Notes: generated from the sequence alone by a model not told the origin. 64,000 nucleotides of DNA from Streptomyces kaniharaensis (GCF_009569385.1 NZ_WBOF01000001.1:620001-684000), one strand, 5' to 3'. Shown: positions 9,362 to 18,528, counted from the first letter of the stretch. Translations and numbers: made by a program.

Positions 9362-10420
9362 ATGGAGATTCTGGTCACCGGCGGCGCCGGGTTCATCGGA
9401 TCGGCCGTCGTCCGCGCGCTGGCCGCGGCGGGGCACGGGGTGCGGGTGCTCGACGCGCTGCTGCCCGCCGTCCATCCCTCGGGGCGGGCGCCGGACCTGC
9501 CCTCCGACGTCACCTTCTGCCACGGCGACGTCCGCGACGCCGCCGCCGTCGAGGAGACGCTGGCCGGGGTGGACGCGGTCTGCCACCAGGCCGCGATGGT
9601 CGGCCTCGGGCTGGACCTCGACGACGCGCCCGCCTACGCCGGCTGCAACGACCTGGGCACCGCCGTCCTGCTCGCCGCGATGGCCCGCACCGGCGTCCGC
9701 CACCTCGTCCTGGCCGGCTCCATGGTCGTCTACGGGGAGGGCCGCTACCGCTGCGCCGAGCACGGCGACGTCGCCCCCGGCCCGCGCCGCCCGGCCGACC
9801 TGGACGCGGGCCGCTTCGAGCCGCCCTGCCCGGTCTGCGGCACCACCCTCGCGCCGGGACTCGTCACCGAGGACGCCCCGCCCGATCCCCGCAACGTCTA
9901 CGCCGCCACCAAGCTCGCCCAGGAGCACCTCGCCTCGGCGTGGGCGCGCGCGTGCCAGGGCACGGTCCTGACGCTCCGCTACCACAACGTCTACGGCCCG
10001 GGCATGCCGCGCGACACCCCGTACGCCGGGGTCGCCTCGCTGTTCCGCTCCGCCCTGGCCCGCGGCGAGGCGCCCCGGGTGTTCGAGGACGGCGGCCAGC
10101 GGCGGGACTTCGTCCACGTCGAGGACGTGGCGGCGGCCAACCTGGCGGCCCTGGCGGCTCTGCCGTCCCGCCCGGTCGGCAGCGCCCGCGCGTACAACGT
10201 GGGCAGCGGCGAGGTCCGGACGGTCGGCGAGATGGCCGAGGCGCTGGCGGAGGCGCACGGCGGTCCAGCGCCGGTGGTGACGGGCCAGTACCGGCTGGGC
10301 GACGTCCGGCACATCACCGCCGACTCCGCCCGGCTGCGCACCGAACTCGGCTGGCGCCCGCAGGTACCGTTCCGCACCGGGACGGCCGAGTTCGCCGCCG
10401 TGGTCCTGCGGCCTGACTAG
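9362..10420 (+). CDS. NAD-dependent sugar epimerase/dehydratase (SDR) with a cysteine zinc-ribbon insert
   Basis: A 352-residue extended SDR acting on an NDP-sugar. It has the Rossmann motif TGGAGFIG at residues 6-13 and an active-site YAATK motif near residue 180. An insertion carries C131, H134, C156 and C159, a probable zinc-binding ribbon. That insert is a feature I associate with dTDP-L-rhamnose 4-epimerase-like and related actinobacterial enzymes; the exact substrate is an inference. Its stop overlaps the convergent histidine-kinase stop by 3 bp. No operon partner on its strand. Confidence 0.8.
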   Translation: MEILVTGGAGFIGSAVVRALAAAGHGVRVLDALLPAVHPSGRAPDLPSDVTFCHGDVRDAAAVEETLAGVDAVCHQAAMVGLGLDLDDAPAYAGCNDLGTAVLLAAMARTGVRHLVLAGSMVVYGEGRYRCAEHGDVAPGPRRPADLDAGRFEPPCPVCGTTLAPGLVTEDAPPDPRNVYAATKLAQEHLASAWARACQGTVLTLRYHNVYGPGMPRDTPYAGVASLFRSALARGEAPRVFEDGGQRRDFVHVEDVAAANLAALAALPSRPVGSARAYNVGSGEVRTVGEMAEALAEAHGGPAPVVTGQYRLGDVRHITADSARLRTELGWRPQVPFRTGTAEFAAVVLRPD

Positions 10421-11553
10421 CCTCGCGCCGCCGGGAGCGCGATCTCGAAGCAACATCCCCCGGCGACGTTGTGCACCCGGGCGCGCCCGGCGTGCGCCTC
10501 GACGATTCCACGGACGATGGCCAGCCCGAGCCCTGCACCGCTGTCCCCGCCTTCACCGGGCTCGCGCCGGGGCGTGCGGGCGGAGCCGCCGCGCCAGCCG
10601 GTCTCGAAAACGCGCGGCAGGTCCTGCTCCGGGATGCCGCCGCAGCCGTCGGTCACGGACAGCACCACCTCGTCCACCTCCCGCCGCGCGGCCACCGCCA
10701 CCACGCCGTCCTCGGGAGTCGAACGGATCGCGTTGACCAGCAGGTTGCCGAGCACCCGGGTGATCTCCCGGCTGTCCACCTCGACCGGCTCGGCCGCCAC
10801 CTGCCGACCCTCCAGCCGGACACCCCGGCGCCGGGCCAGCGGGTACGCCCCCGCGAGCGCGTCGTCGACCAGGTCGTACACCGACACCCGGGTGAGCGAG
10901 AGGGAGAGCGCCCCGGCCTGGATCCGGGAGAGCTCGAACAGGTCGTCCACCATCCCGGTGAGCCGCTCGACCTCGGTGCGGATCCGTACCAGGTAGCGGT
11001 CCGGCTCCTCGGCGACGCCGTCCTCCAGGGCCTCGGCCATCGCCCGCAGTCCGGCCAGCGGGGTGCGCAGGTCGTGCGAGATCCAGGCGATCAGCTCCCG
11101 ACGGGACCTCTCCAGCGCCTGCTCGCGTGCCCGGGACTCCGCCAGCCGGGCACTGGTGGCCGCCAACTCCTCGGCCAGCGCTGCCAATTCGGTGCCCAGC
11201 GGGTGGGCCGGCGCGGTGAACCCGGCATCGCTGCCGACCGTCCGGGCGGCGACGGCCAGCGCCCGGCTGCCGGCCACCACCTGGCGACCCAGCAGCGCGG
11301 CGGTGAGCAGCGACACGACTGCGGCCATGCCGAGCACGGTGATGACGACGCCGAGGTCGTGGGTGGAGAGGAACATCGCCTGTGCCACCGCGAAGGTTCC
11401 GGAGGTCACCGCGAGGACCGTCACCACGGCCACGCAGAACAGCGAGAGCGCGACGGAGCGGCGGCGCAGCAGCCGGATCGCCGGCCAGCCCAGCAGGCCC
11501 GCGCCGCCCGCCCCGAGGGCGGCGAACAGGGCGATCAGCAGCAGGTCCTTCAC
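10417..11553 (-). CDS. Membrane sensor histidine kinase
   Basis: A 378-residue sensor kinase. Two to three N-terminal membrane segments (about 4-24, 36-58, 68-90) flank a very short extracytoplasmic part. A HAMP-like linker follows, then HisKA with phosphoacceptor H160 in ISHDLRTPL and a HATPase domain with N-box LGNLLVNAIRST and G-boxes DGCGGIPEQ and GAGLGLAIVRG. The start overlaps the response-regulator stop by 4 bp, so the pair is translationally coupled. The signal is unknown. Neighbouring envelope and redox genes carry a shared upstream motif (see 12316, 16032, 18601), suggesting an envelope-linked regulon. Confidence 0.92.
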   Translation of the reverse strand: MKDLLLIALFAALGAGGAGLLGWPAIRLLRRRSVALSLFCVAVVTVLAVTSGTFAVAQAMFLSTHDLGVVITVLGMAAVVSLLTAALLGRQVVAGSRALAVAARTVGSDAGFTAPAHPLGTELAALAEELAATSARLAESRAREQALERSRRELIAWISHDLRTPLAGLRAMAEALEDGVAEEPDRYLVRIRTEVERLTGMVDDLFELSRIQAGALSLSLTRVSVYDLVDDALAGAYPLARRRGVRLEGRQVAAEPVEVDSREITRVLGNLLVNAIRSTPEDGVVAVAARREVDEVVLSVTDGCGGIPEQDLPRVFETGWRGGSARTPRREPGEGGDSGAGLGLAIVRGIVEAHAGRARVHNVAGGCCFEIALPAARG

Positions 11554-12266
11554 GCCGCACCCCCCGTGGGGTCGAAGCGGTAGCCGACGCCCCAGACGGT
11601 GCTGATCAGGGCGGGCGCGGCCGGATCGTCCTCGATCTTCTCGCGCAGCCGCCGGACGTGGACGGTGACGGTGGAGAGGTCGCCGAAGTCCCAGCCCCAG
11701 ACCCGCTGCATCAGGTCCTGCCGGGAGAAGACCGCGCCGGGGTGCCGGAGCAGGAACGCGAGCAGATCGAACTCCCTGAGCGTGAGGGAGAGTTCACGCC
11801 CACCGCGGTGGGCACGGCGAGCCTTCGGGTCGAGCGTGATGTCCCCGGAGAGCAGCGGCCCGCCGTCCGGCGCCGGGGCCGTGCCGGGCCGGGAGCGGCG
11901 CAGCACCGACTGCACCCGCAGCACGAGCTCGCGCGGACTGAACGGCTTGGTGACGTAGTCGTCCGCGCCGAGCTCCAGGCCGAGGATCCGGTCGGCCTCG
12001 TCCCCCTTGGCGGTGAGCAGCACCACGGGCAGCCCTGCGCCCTCCGCGGAGGCGCGCACCCGGCGCAGCACCTCCAGGCCGTCGAGGCCGGGCAGCATGA
12101 GGTCGAGCACCAGCAGGTCCGGTCGCGCGGTCCGGGCCAGGGCGAGCCCCTGGGCCCCGTCGGCGGCCCGGTCCACCTGGTGGCCGGCGCGGGTGAGGTA
12201 GCCGGCGACGACCTCGGCCACGGTCGGGTCGTCGTCGATCACCAGGATGCGGGAGGTGTCGTTCAC
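11550..12266 (-). CDS. OmpR-family response regulator
   Basis: A 238-residue regulator with a receiver domain (acidic pair D11/D12, phosphoacceptor D55 in LLVLDLMLPG, conserved Lys in DYVTKPF) and a C-terminal winged-helix DNA-binding domain ending STVWGVGYRFDP. It is the first gene of the two-component operon and is divergent from the GT2 gene. The shared 149-bp promoter region carries two copies of a CGT-N8-CGT direct-repeat motif, consistent with autoregulation; this link is inference. Confidence 0.94.
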   Translation of the reverse strand: MNDTSRILVIDDDPTVAEVVAGYLTRAGHQVDRAADGAQGLALARTARPDLLVLDLMLPGLDGLEVLRRVRASAEGAGLPVVLLTAKGDEADRILGLELGADDYVTKPFSPRELVLRVQSVLRRSRPGTAPAPDGGPLLSGDITLDPKARRAHRGGRELSLTLREFDLLAFLLRHPGAVFSRQDLMQRVWGWDFGDLSTVTVHVRRLREKIEDDPAAPALISTVWGVGYRFDPTGGAA

Positions 12267-12315
12267 CCCGCCGAGGATAGGAGCCCGCGGCGCCGGGTGC
12301 GGACGGGCCGGGCTC

Positions 12316-12333
12316 CCGTTCGGTTTTCGTAAG
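12316..12333 (+). promoter_or_regulatory. Candidate response-regulator site 1
   Basis: CCGTTCGGTTTTCGTAAG lies between the response regulator and the GT2 gene. It matches sites at 16032 and 18601 (CCGTTCGG-N4-CGTAAG). CGT triplets sit 11 bp apart, the usual period for OmpR-family direct repeats. Confidence 0.5.
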
Positions 12334-12360
12334 GTCCGCCGGACGGGTCACCGGCCACGA

Positions 12361-12377
12361 CGTCCGACTTCCGTAAG
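12361..12377 (+). promoter_or_regulatory. Candidate response-regulator site 2 (degenerate)
   Basis: CGTCCGACTTCCGTAAG keeps the CGT-N8-CGTAAG spacing but has a weaker left half. It lies 45 bp after site 1 and 39 bp before the GTG at 12416. Confidence 0.4.
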
Positions 12378-12415
12378 ACGCCCGCGCCGCCGCGTGCCGG
12401 CCTTCCGCAATTAGC

Positions 12416-13777
12416 GTGGCCCGCGTGATCTCACCCACCTCGCCTTTCCCGGACCGCCTTCCGCCCGTCGACGTCGTGCTGCCGTGCCTCGACGAGGCCG
12501 CCGCGCTGCCCTGGGTGCTCGGGCGGATCCCGGCCGGCTGGCGGGCGATCGTCGTCGACAACGGCTCGCGGGACGGCTCCGCCGAGCTGGCCCGCTCGCT
12601 CGGCGCGACGGTGGTGGCGGAGCCCCGGCGCGGGTTCGGCGCCGCCTGCCACGCCGGGCTGCTCGCGGCCACCGCCGAGCTGGTCTGCTTCCTGGACTGC
12701 GACGGCTCGCTCGATCCGGCCCAGCTCCCCCGGGTCGCCGGCCCGGTGCTGGCCGGGGCGGCGGACCTGGTGCTGGGCCGGCGCCGCCCGGTGACGGCCG
12801 GGGCCTGGCCGGTGCACGCCCGGCTCGCCAACGCCGCGCTGGCCCGGCGGCTTCGCGCCCGTACGGGGGCGCCACTGCACGACCTCGGCCCGATGCGGGC
12901 GGCCCGCAGGGAACGGCTGCTGGCCCTCGGCCTGGGCGACCGCCGCTCCGGCTACCCGCTGGAGATGGTGCTCTCGGCCACGGCGGCCGGGATGCGGATC
13001 GCCGAGACGCCCGTCGACTACCTGCCGCGTGCGGGCCGTTCCAAGGTCACCGGCACGCTGCGCGGCACCCGCCAGGCCGTCCGCGACATGCGCGCGGTAC
13101 TGGCCGCGCCGCCGCCCACGCTGCTGGTGATCGCCAAGGCGCCGGTCCCGGGCCGGGTGAAGACCCGGCTCACCCCGCCGTGCACGCCCGAGGAGGCCGC
13201 CGCCCTGGCCGAGGCCGCGCTCACCGACACGCTGCACACCCTGGCGACCGTCCCCGCCGGGCGCCGCCTGCTGGTGCTGGACGGCGAACCGGGCGGCTGG
13301 CTGCTGCCGGGCTGGGAGGTCGTGCCGCAGTCCGGCGGCGGTCTGGACGAGCGGCTGGCGGCGGCCTTCGCCCACGCCGCCCGCCTCGCCCCGGACGCGC
13401 CCGCCCTGCTGGTCGGCATGGACACCCCGCAGCTGAGCGCCGCCGCCCTGGCCGAGCCGCTGTCCGCCGCCCGGCGCGCGGGCGCGGACGCGTGGTACGG
13501 CCCGGCGGCCGACGGCGGCTTCTGGGCGCTCGGCCTGGCCCGGCCGACCGCGGAGCTTGCCGCCCAACTCCTGCACGGCGTACCGATGTCCACCCCACAC
13601 ACCGGCTCAGATCTCCTCGACCGGCTTGCCGCAGCAGCGTTGACGGTTCATCACCTTCCGTCGCTCACCGATGTGGACACCGTCCACGACGCCCGCACGG
13701 TCGCCGCCGAGGCGCCGCACAGCCGCTTCGCCGCACGGTTGCATAGCTTCAACCTCACTCCGGAGGTGGCGGGTTGA
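12416..13777 (+). CDS. Glycosyltransferase family 2 fused to a DUF2064 (TIGR04282-type) domain
   Basis: A 453-residue two-domain protein. Residues about 18-235 form a GT-A glycosyltransferase with VVLPCLDEAAALP, DNGS and a DxD-like LDCDGSLDP motif. Residues about 236-440 form a DUF2064 nucleotidyltransferase-like domain starting LLVIAKAPVPGRVKTRLTPP. In many actinobacteria these are adjacent genes; here they are fused. The product is probably cytoplasmic and makes a polyprenyl- or nucleotide-linked sugar; substrate unknown. GTG 12416 has no Shine-Dalgarno (GTG 12425 is an alternative). It is coupled to the methyltransferase gene by a 4-bp overlap. Confidence 0.82.
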   Translation: MARVISPTSPFPDRLPPVDVVLPCLDEAAALPWVLGRIPAGWRAIVVDNGSRDGSAELARSLGATVVAEPRRGFGAACHAGLLAATAELVCFLDCDGSLDPAQLPRVAGPVLAGAADLVLGRRRPVTAGAWPVHARLANAALARRLRARTGAPLHDLGPMRAARRERLLALGLGDRRSGYPLEMVLSATAAGMRIAETPVDYLPRAGRSKVTGTLRGTRQAVRDMRAVLAAPPPTLLVIAKAPVPGRVKTRLTPPCTPEEAAALAEAALTDTLHTLATVPAGRRLLVLDGEPGGWLLPGWEVVPQSGGGLDERLAAAFAHAARLAPDAPALLVGMDTPQLSAAALAEPLSAARRAGADAWYGPAADGGFWALGLARPTAELAAQLLHGVPMSTPHTGSDLLDRLAAAALTVHHLPSLTDVDTVHDARTVAAEAPHSRFAARLHSFNLTPEVAG

Positions 13778-14460
13778 CGCCCACCGCGGCCACCCCCGGG
13801 GTCGACATCCCTTCCCCGACATCCGGCTGGGGAGACCCCTATGCCGAGGCCGTCCGCACCGGCCGGGGACCGCTCTGGCTGCGCCGCGAGGACGGCCGCC
13901 GGCTTCGGCTCGACCTCGAACGCTGGTGCGCGCCCGCGGCCGGCGCCGACCACAGCCTGCTGCTGCGCTGCGCCCACCTCGCCGCACCGGTCCTGGACCT
14001 CGGCTGCGGCCCCGGTCGCCTGGTCGCCGCCCTGCTCGCCCTCGGCGTCCCGGCGCTCGGCGTGGACGTGACCGGCGCGGCCGTGGCCCGAACCCTGGGC
14101 CTGGGCGGCCCCGCACTGTGCCGTTCGGTCTTCGACCGGCTGCCCGCCGAGGGCCGCTGGGGCGCCGCGCTGCTCGCCGACGGCAATCTCGGCATCGGCG
14201 GCGACCCGGACGCGCTGCTCCGTCGGGGCGCCGAACTCATCGCGCCGGACGGGCTGCTGCTGGTCGAGGTGGATCCGGAGGAGGTGGACGAGCGCACCAC
14301 CGTCCGGGTCGAGGGGCCGGACGGCCGCCTCGGCCCGCCCTTCCCCTGGGCCCGTCTCGGCACTCGCGCCGCCTTGCGCCGAGCCGGGAGTGCCGGCCTC
14401 GCCGAGGCCGAGCGCTGGGCCTCCCACGGCCGCCGCTTCGTGGCGCTGCACAAGGGGTGA
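13774..14460 (+). CDS. Class I SAM-dependent methyltransferase
   Basis: A 228-residue methyltransferase with motif I VLDLGCGPGRLVAALL near residue 70 and a downstream acidic motif (LLADGNLGIGGDP). The start is TTG 13774, overlapping the previous stop as TTGA; a strong GGAGGT lies 7 bases upstream. Substrate unknown. Operon context suggests action on a glycolipid, quinone or sugar intermediate made by the preceding GT2 enzyme; that is inference. Confidence 0.75.
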   Translation: MTPTAATPGVDIPSPTSGWGDPYAEAVRTGRGPLWLRREDGRRLRLDLERWCAPAAGADHSLLLRCAHLAAPVLDLGCGPGRLVAALLALGVPALGVDVTGAAVARTLGLGGPALCRSVFDRLPAEGRWGAALLADGNLGIGGDPDALLRRGAELIAPDGLLLVEVDPEEVDERTTVRVEGPDGRLGPPFPWARLGTRAALRRAGSAGLAEAERWASHGRRFVALHKG

Positions 14461-14635
14461 AGCTGGCGCCGGGGTCCAGGGAGCCTTGCAGGGTGCCGGT
14501 CGTGCACCACGCGTGCGGCTGTCGCCCAACCGCCTCTCGGCCCCTCGGTCAGGAGTGCCCCGGCGGCACCCTTCGCGGCGTCGGGGCCGAGCCTGCCAGA
14601 TGCCCCGCGCTGCGACAAGACGTTCGTCCCGCCCC

Positions 14636-15982
14636 CTACTCCACGTCCGCCGCCCGCCACTGCGGGTGCTCGCGGCGCGCATCTGCCGTCCCTGCTGCGC
14701 GGAGTGCCCGCCGAGTGACGCTTCGGGCGACGACACAGAGCAGCGCCACGCCGTAGCCCTCGATCCCACCGCCCAGGTACAGGTACTGCCCGGCCGCCGG
14801 GACGGCCAGCCACTCCCAGCGGCCGTCCAGCGCGACCAGCGCCACGACCAGCAGTCCGTACCACGGGTAGGACGGCGCCACGACCAGCAGTGCCGTCCCG
14901 GTGACCAGCAGCGCTCCCGACCACGGCCGGGCCGGGTCGCCGCGCCGCAGCACACACAGCACCACGCCCGCCACCACGGCCCCAGCCGCCCACGGCAGCA
15001 GCACGTCCGGCAGGACCAGCGCCAGCAGCCCGAACCGCTCGAGGTGCCCCTGCTCGTACCCCTCCTCCTTGAGGTAGCCCGGCAGGTACCCGAGAACCCC
15101 GGCACCCGACGCTGCCACGTACGGCAGGTAGGCGGCAGCGAAGGCCGCCAACGCCGCGCCCAGTACCGGCAGTGCCCGCCGGGGACCACCGGACAGCGCG
15201 CCCGGCAGTGCCAGCCCCGGCAGCAGCTTGACTGCCGCCGCCGCACCCAACAGCGCTCCCCCTCCCACCCCCCGCCGCAGCGCCACACACCCGAGCCCCG
15301 CCACCAGCAGCAACGCGCCAAGCGTGTCCACGTGCGCGTCGTTCACCGACCACACCGTCGCACCCGGGCACCACCCCCACAGCGCCGCCCGCCGGCTCCC
15401 CGGCCCGACCACCAGCAGCGCCCCCGTCGTCGCCACCGCCAGCAGCGCACCGGCCGCCTGCACCCCGCGCACGCCGCCTCCGAACGGGTGCACGGCGAGG
15501 AACCACGCCTCCGCGACCGGCGGGTAAACGGTGTGCACGGCAGGCCGGTTGATCCGGGTGCAGTCCCCGGCCGCCGTCCGCCGCTCGTCCCACCCGTCGC
15601 ACGGCCCGCCCGCCGGCCAGAGCCCCGGGTCGCGCAGGCGGGCGAGCGCCGGGTCGTCCGGGGTGTGCGCGTACGGGGAGATCCCGGCGGCCTGCACCCG
15701 GCCGTCCCAGACGTACCGGTAGGCATCGTCGCTGGTGCGCGGCGGCGCGAGCAGGCCGACGGCGGCCACCGCGACGCTGCCCGCCAGCACCAGCGGCACG
15801 ACCTGACGCTCCGGCACCCGCCTCAGCAGCAGCACCGCGAGCGCGAACAGCCCGGCGTCGACGGCGTACCAGGCGTACAGCGGCGCGCGATGGCCGAGCG
15901 TGCCGCCGCCGGTGACGGTCAGCGAGAGCGCGCCGACCAGGGCGGCCAGCGCGAGCAGGCAGGGGAGGAATCGGGTGAGCAC
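14636..15982 (-). CDS. GT87/DUF2029-like polytopic glycosyltransferase
   Basis: A 448-residue membrane protein with about ten hydrophobic segments and an acidic periplasmic-loop motif after the second pair (SDDAYRYVWDGRVQAAG), as in polyprenol-phosphate-mannose-dependent GT-C enzymes. A further conserved-looking loop reads NRPAVHTVYPPVAE. GTG 15982 is preferred because GGAGGG lies 8 bases upstream; ATG 16027 is possible but sits close to a putative operator at 16032-16049. It is convergent with the methyltransferase and divergent from the molybdenum oxidoreductase. Likely role is adding a sugar to an envelope glycan or lipid; not proven. Confidence 0.72.
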   Translation of the reverse strand: MLTRFLPCLLALAALVGALSLTVTGGGTLGHRAPLYAWYAVDAGLFALAVLLLRRVPERQVVPLVLAGSVAVAAVGLLAPPRTSDDAYRYVWDGRVQAAGISPYAHTPDDPALARLRDPGLWPAGGPCDGWDERRTAAGDCTRINRPAVHTVYPPVAEAWFLAVHPFGGGVRGVQAAGALLAVATTGALLVVGPGSRRAALWGWCPGATVWSVNDAHVDTLGALLLVAGLGCVALRRGVGGGALLGAAAAVKLLPGLALPGALSGGPRRALPVLGAALAAFAAAYLPYVAASGAGVLGYLPGYLKEEGYEQGHLERFGLLALVLPDVLLPWAAGAVVAGVVLCVLRRGDPARPWSGALLVTGTALLVVAPSYPWYGLLVVALVALDGRWEWLAVPAAGQYLYLGGGIEGYGVALLCVVARSVTRRALRAAGTADARREHPQWRAADVE

Positions 15983-16031
15983 GCGACCACCCTCCCACCG
16001 GCTGTCGGCCACCGGCCGCAGCGGCATGGCG

Positions 16032-16049
16032 CCGTTCGGATTCCGTAAG
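16032..16049 (+). promoter_or_regulatory. Candidate response-regulator site 3
   Basis: CCGTTCGGATTCCGTAAG is identical at 16 of 18 positions to the site at 12316. It lies 46 bp before the molybdopterin oxidoreductase start and upstream of the divergent GT87-like gene. Confidence 0.55.
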
Positions 16050-16095
16050 CACGTCGGAGCACCACAACACGGCCGACGGGCGGTTCCATGAAACG

Positions 16096-17271
16096 GTGAC
16101 CCCGAATCCCCCCGGCGCGCGCCGTCGTTACGATCTCCCGTTGCCCCCGCCGCCCGTGCTTCTCCGCCGCGGTCCGTTCCGCGAAGGGGCATTCCGGTCG
16201 CCGCTGCACGAGCCGCGCACCACCGTGGTGCTCGGCCGCTGGCTGGGCGCGGCGCTGCTGGTCTGCTTCCTGACCGGCCTGGTCAGCCACGCTCTCCAGG
16301 ATCCGCCGGGCTGGCTCCTCCCGTACCTCCAGAGCCGGCCGGTGAACGGCTACCGGGTCACCCAAGGGCTGCACGTCATCAGCGGCATCGCCGCCATCCC
16401 GCTGCTCGGGGCGAAGCTGTGGACGGTCTACCCGCGGCTGTTCGAGTGGCCGCCGGCACGCAGTGTGCTGCACGCGCTGGAGCGGCTGGGCATCTTCGCG
16501 CTCGTCTCGGCAATGCTGCTGGAGCTGTTCACCGGGCTGTTCAACACCCTGCAGTGGTACCCATGGCCGTTCCCGTTCCGGCAGACGCACTTCTGGCTGG
16601 GCTGGCTGGCCACCGGTGGCCTGCTGGTCCACATCGCCGCCAAGGGCACGCTGATCGCGCGGAACTGGCACCGACCGGCAGTCGGGCTGCCGCAGCGACG
16701 GGCGTTCCTCACCGCGGTGACCGCCGCCGTCGGCGCCGTGACCCTCACCACGGCCGGGCAGACCGTGCCGTTCCTCGGCGGTCTGGACCTGCTCGCCCCG
16801 CGCCGTCCGGACGTCGGCCCGCAGGGGCTGCCGGTGAACCGCACGGCCGCCCAGGCCGGCACGGTCACCGTCCCGGCCGACTGGCGGCTGCGCGTGGACG
16901 GGCCCCGCCCGTATCAGCTGACGCTCGCCGAACTGGCACAACTCCCTCAGTACGAGGTCGAGTTGCCGATCTCCTGCGTGGAGGGCTGGAGCGCCTCGGC
17001 CCGGTGGACCGGGGTCCGGATCGCCGATCTGATGGAACGGGCGGGCGCCCCGGCCGGGGCCTCACTGCGGGTCACCTCGCTGGAGGCCGCCGGGCCGTAC
17101 CGGGTGACGGAGATGCCGCCCGACTACTGCGTCGACCCGCTCTCGCTGCTCGCCCTGCGGGTCAACGGCGAGGTGCTGGCGGCCGACCACGGCTACCCGG
17201 CCCGGATCATCGCGCCGAACCGGCCCGGGGTCCTGCAGACCAAGTGGGTCGAACGGATCGAGGTGCTCTGA
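16096..17271 (+). CDS. Membrane-anchored molybdopterin-dependent oxidoreductase (cytochrome b561-like N-terminus)
   Basis: A 391-residue protein. Residues about 45-195 form four hydrophobic segments with several His residues (GLHVISG, QTHFWLG, GLLVHIAAKG), resembling a haem b-binding membrane domain. Residues about 245-390 form a sulfite-oxidase/YedY-type molybdopterin domain with the expected Mo-ligand C294 in ISCVEGWSA. It is therefore probably an extracytoplasmic reductase or oxidase fed by membrane electrons. Start is GTG 16096; a Shine-Dalgarno is not evident. TGATG overlap links it to the next small membrane gene. Substrate unknown. Confidence 0.83.
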   Translation: MTPNPPGARRRYDLPLPPPPVLLRRGPFREGAFRSPLHEPRTTVVLGRWLGAALLVCFLTGLVSHALQDPPGWLLPYLQSRPVNGYRVTQGLHVISGIAAIPLLGAKLWTVYPRLFEWPPARSVLHALERLGIFALVSAMLLELFTGLFNTLQWYPWPFPFRQTHFWLGWLATGGLLVHIAAKGTLIARNWHRPAVGLPQRRAFLTAVTAAVGAVTLTTAGQTVPFLGGLDLLAPRRPDVGPQGLPVNRTAAQAGTVTVPADWRLRVDGPRPYQLTLAELAQLPQYEVELPISCVEGWSASARWTGVRIADLMERAGAPAGASLRVTSLEAAGPYRVTEMPPDYCVDPLSLLALRVNGEVLAADHGYPARIIAPNRPGVLQTKWVERIEVL

Positions 17272-17708
17272 TGCCCCGGTGGCTGCGCGCGGCACTGCTG
17301 CTCGGCGGGCTCGCCCTGATCGCCTACGGCCTCTCCGGCCTGCTCGCCGACTCCTACATCACCGACCCGTTCGACGTCCTGGTCTGGGCGGTCGGCGCGG
17401 TGCTCCTGCACGACGGACTGTGGGTGCCGCTGCTCTGCCTGGTCGGCGCGTCCTTCGCGCGCGGGCCGGTGCTGCGCGGCTGGCTGGTCGTCGCGGCGGC
17501 GGTGACGGCCGTCGGGCTGCCGGCCGTGCTGCGCGACGGCACGAACCACGGCAACTCCTCGGTGCTGCCGCTGCCGTACCTGCGCAACTGGCTGCTGGTG
17601 CTGGCCGCCACCGCCGGGCTCGCGCTGCTGATCGCGGCGGCCCGGCGGTGGCGCTCCCAGGGTTTCTCGTTCAGGCGCCGGAGACGACGCCCGGCAGACC
17701 CGTCGTGA
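17271..17708 (+). CDS. Small polytopic membrane protein, unknown function
   Basis: A 145-residue protein with about four hydrophobic segments (7-24, 34-62, 68-86, 104-124) and a basic C-terminal tail (FRRRRRRPADPS). I do not recognise a named family. The ATG overlaps the molybdopterin oxidoreductase stop by one base, so it is probably a partner or accessory of that enzyme. Its 3' end overlaps the convergent MTA phosphorylase gene by 38 bp. Confidence 0.75.
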   Translation: MPRWLRAALLLGGLALIAYGLSGLLADSYITDPFDVLVWAVGAVLLHDGLWVPLLCLVGASFARGPVLRGWLVVAAAVTAVGLPAVLRDGTNHGNSSVLPLPYLRNWLLVLAATAGLALLIAAARRWRSQGFSFRRRRRRPADPS

Positions 17709-18528
17709 GCCCGTCCAGGGCGTGCGAGCAGACGCAGTCGCGGTCGGCCGGCAGACTCTCCAGAGCCTTGAACAGCACCGAGCGCAGCCGGTCGACGTTC
17801 CCCGCGAAGACCTTCAGCACCTCCGCGTGGGTGACGCCCTCGCCGCTCTCCACGCCCGCGTCGAGGTCCGTCACCAGCGCCAACGACGTGTAGCAGAGCC
17901 CGAGTTCGCGGGCCAGCACGGCCTCGGGGTGGCCGGTCATGCCGACCACAGACCAGCCGTTCGCGGTGAACCAGCGGGACTCGGCGCGGGTGGAGAAGCG
18001 CGGGCCCTCGATCACCACGAGGGTCCCGCCGTCCACCGGCTCCCAGGCGGCGTCGCGCGCCGCGTCCAGGGCCGCCCGCCGTCCGCCCGGGCAGTACGGG
18101 TCGGCCATCGACACGTGCACCACCTCGGGGAGCGTGCCGTCCGGCAGCGGCAGCCCGTCGTAGTAGGTCTGCACCCGGCCGGAGGTGCGGTCGACGAACT
18201 GGTCCGGCACCAGCAGCGTGCCCGGCCCGTACTCCGGCCGCAGCCCGCCCACCGCGCACGGCCCGAGCACCTGGCGCACGCCCAGCGAGTGCAGCGCCCA
18301 CAGGTTGGCCCGGTAGTTGATCCGGTGCGGCGGCAGGCCGTGGCCCCGCCCGTGCCGGGGCAGGAAGGCGACCCTGCGGCCCGCGACCTCGCCGAGGAAC
18401 AGCGCGTCGCTCGGCGGCCCGTACGGCGTGTCGACCCGCACCTCGGTCACGTCGTCCAGCAGCGCGTACAGCCCGGAGCCGCCGATCACGCCCAGTTCGG
18501 CGTGCGGCGTTTCCTGATCGATCGTCAT
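17671..18528 (-). CDS. S-methyl-5'-thioadenosine phosphorylase
   Basis: Cleaves methylthioadenosine to adenine and methylthioribose-1-phosphate in methionine salvage. The 285-residue protein has the phosphate/purine phosphorylase motifs GVIGGSGLY, PRHGRGH, the HRINYRANLWAL segment typical of MTAP, and MTGHPEAVLARELGLCY near the nucleoside site. Length fits the family. A related 6-oxopurine specificity cannot be ruled out. It is single and convergent with the preceding membrane gene. A putative response-regulator site lies 73 bp upstream of its start. Confidence 0.9.
   Translation of the reverse strand: MTIDQETPHAELGVIGGSGLYALLDDVTEVRVDTPYGPPSDALFLGEVAGRRVAFLPRHGRGHGLPPHRINYRANLWALHSLGVRQVLGPCAVGGLRPEYGPGTLLVPDQFVDRTSGRVQTYYDGLPLPDGTLPEVVHVSMADPYCPGGRRAALDAARDAAWEPVDGGTLVVIEGPRFSTRAESRWFTANGWSVVGMTGHPEAVLARELGLCYTSLALVTDLDAGVESGEGVTHAEVLKVFAGNVDRLRSVLFKALESLPADRDCVCSHALDGLTTGLPGVVSGA

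Noticed and set aside
14390..16048. Long open frames opposite the GT87-like gene, the collagenase, ctcC, the Hsp70 and the TPR gene
   Set aside because: They are shadow frames of GC-rich genes: no family match, no ribosome-binding sites, repetitive Arg/Pro/Ala/Gly composition.
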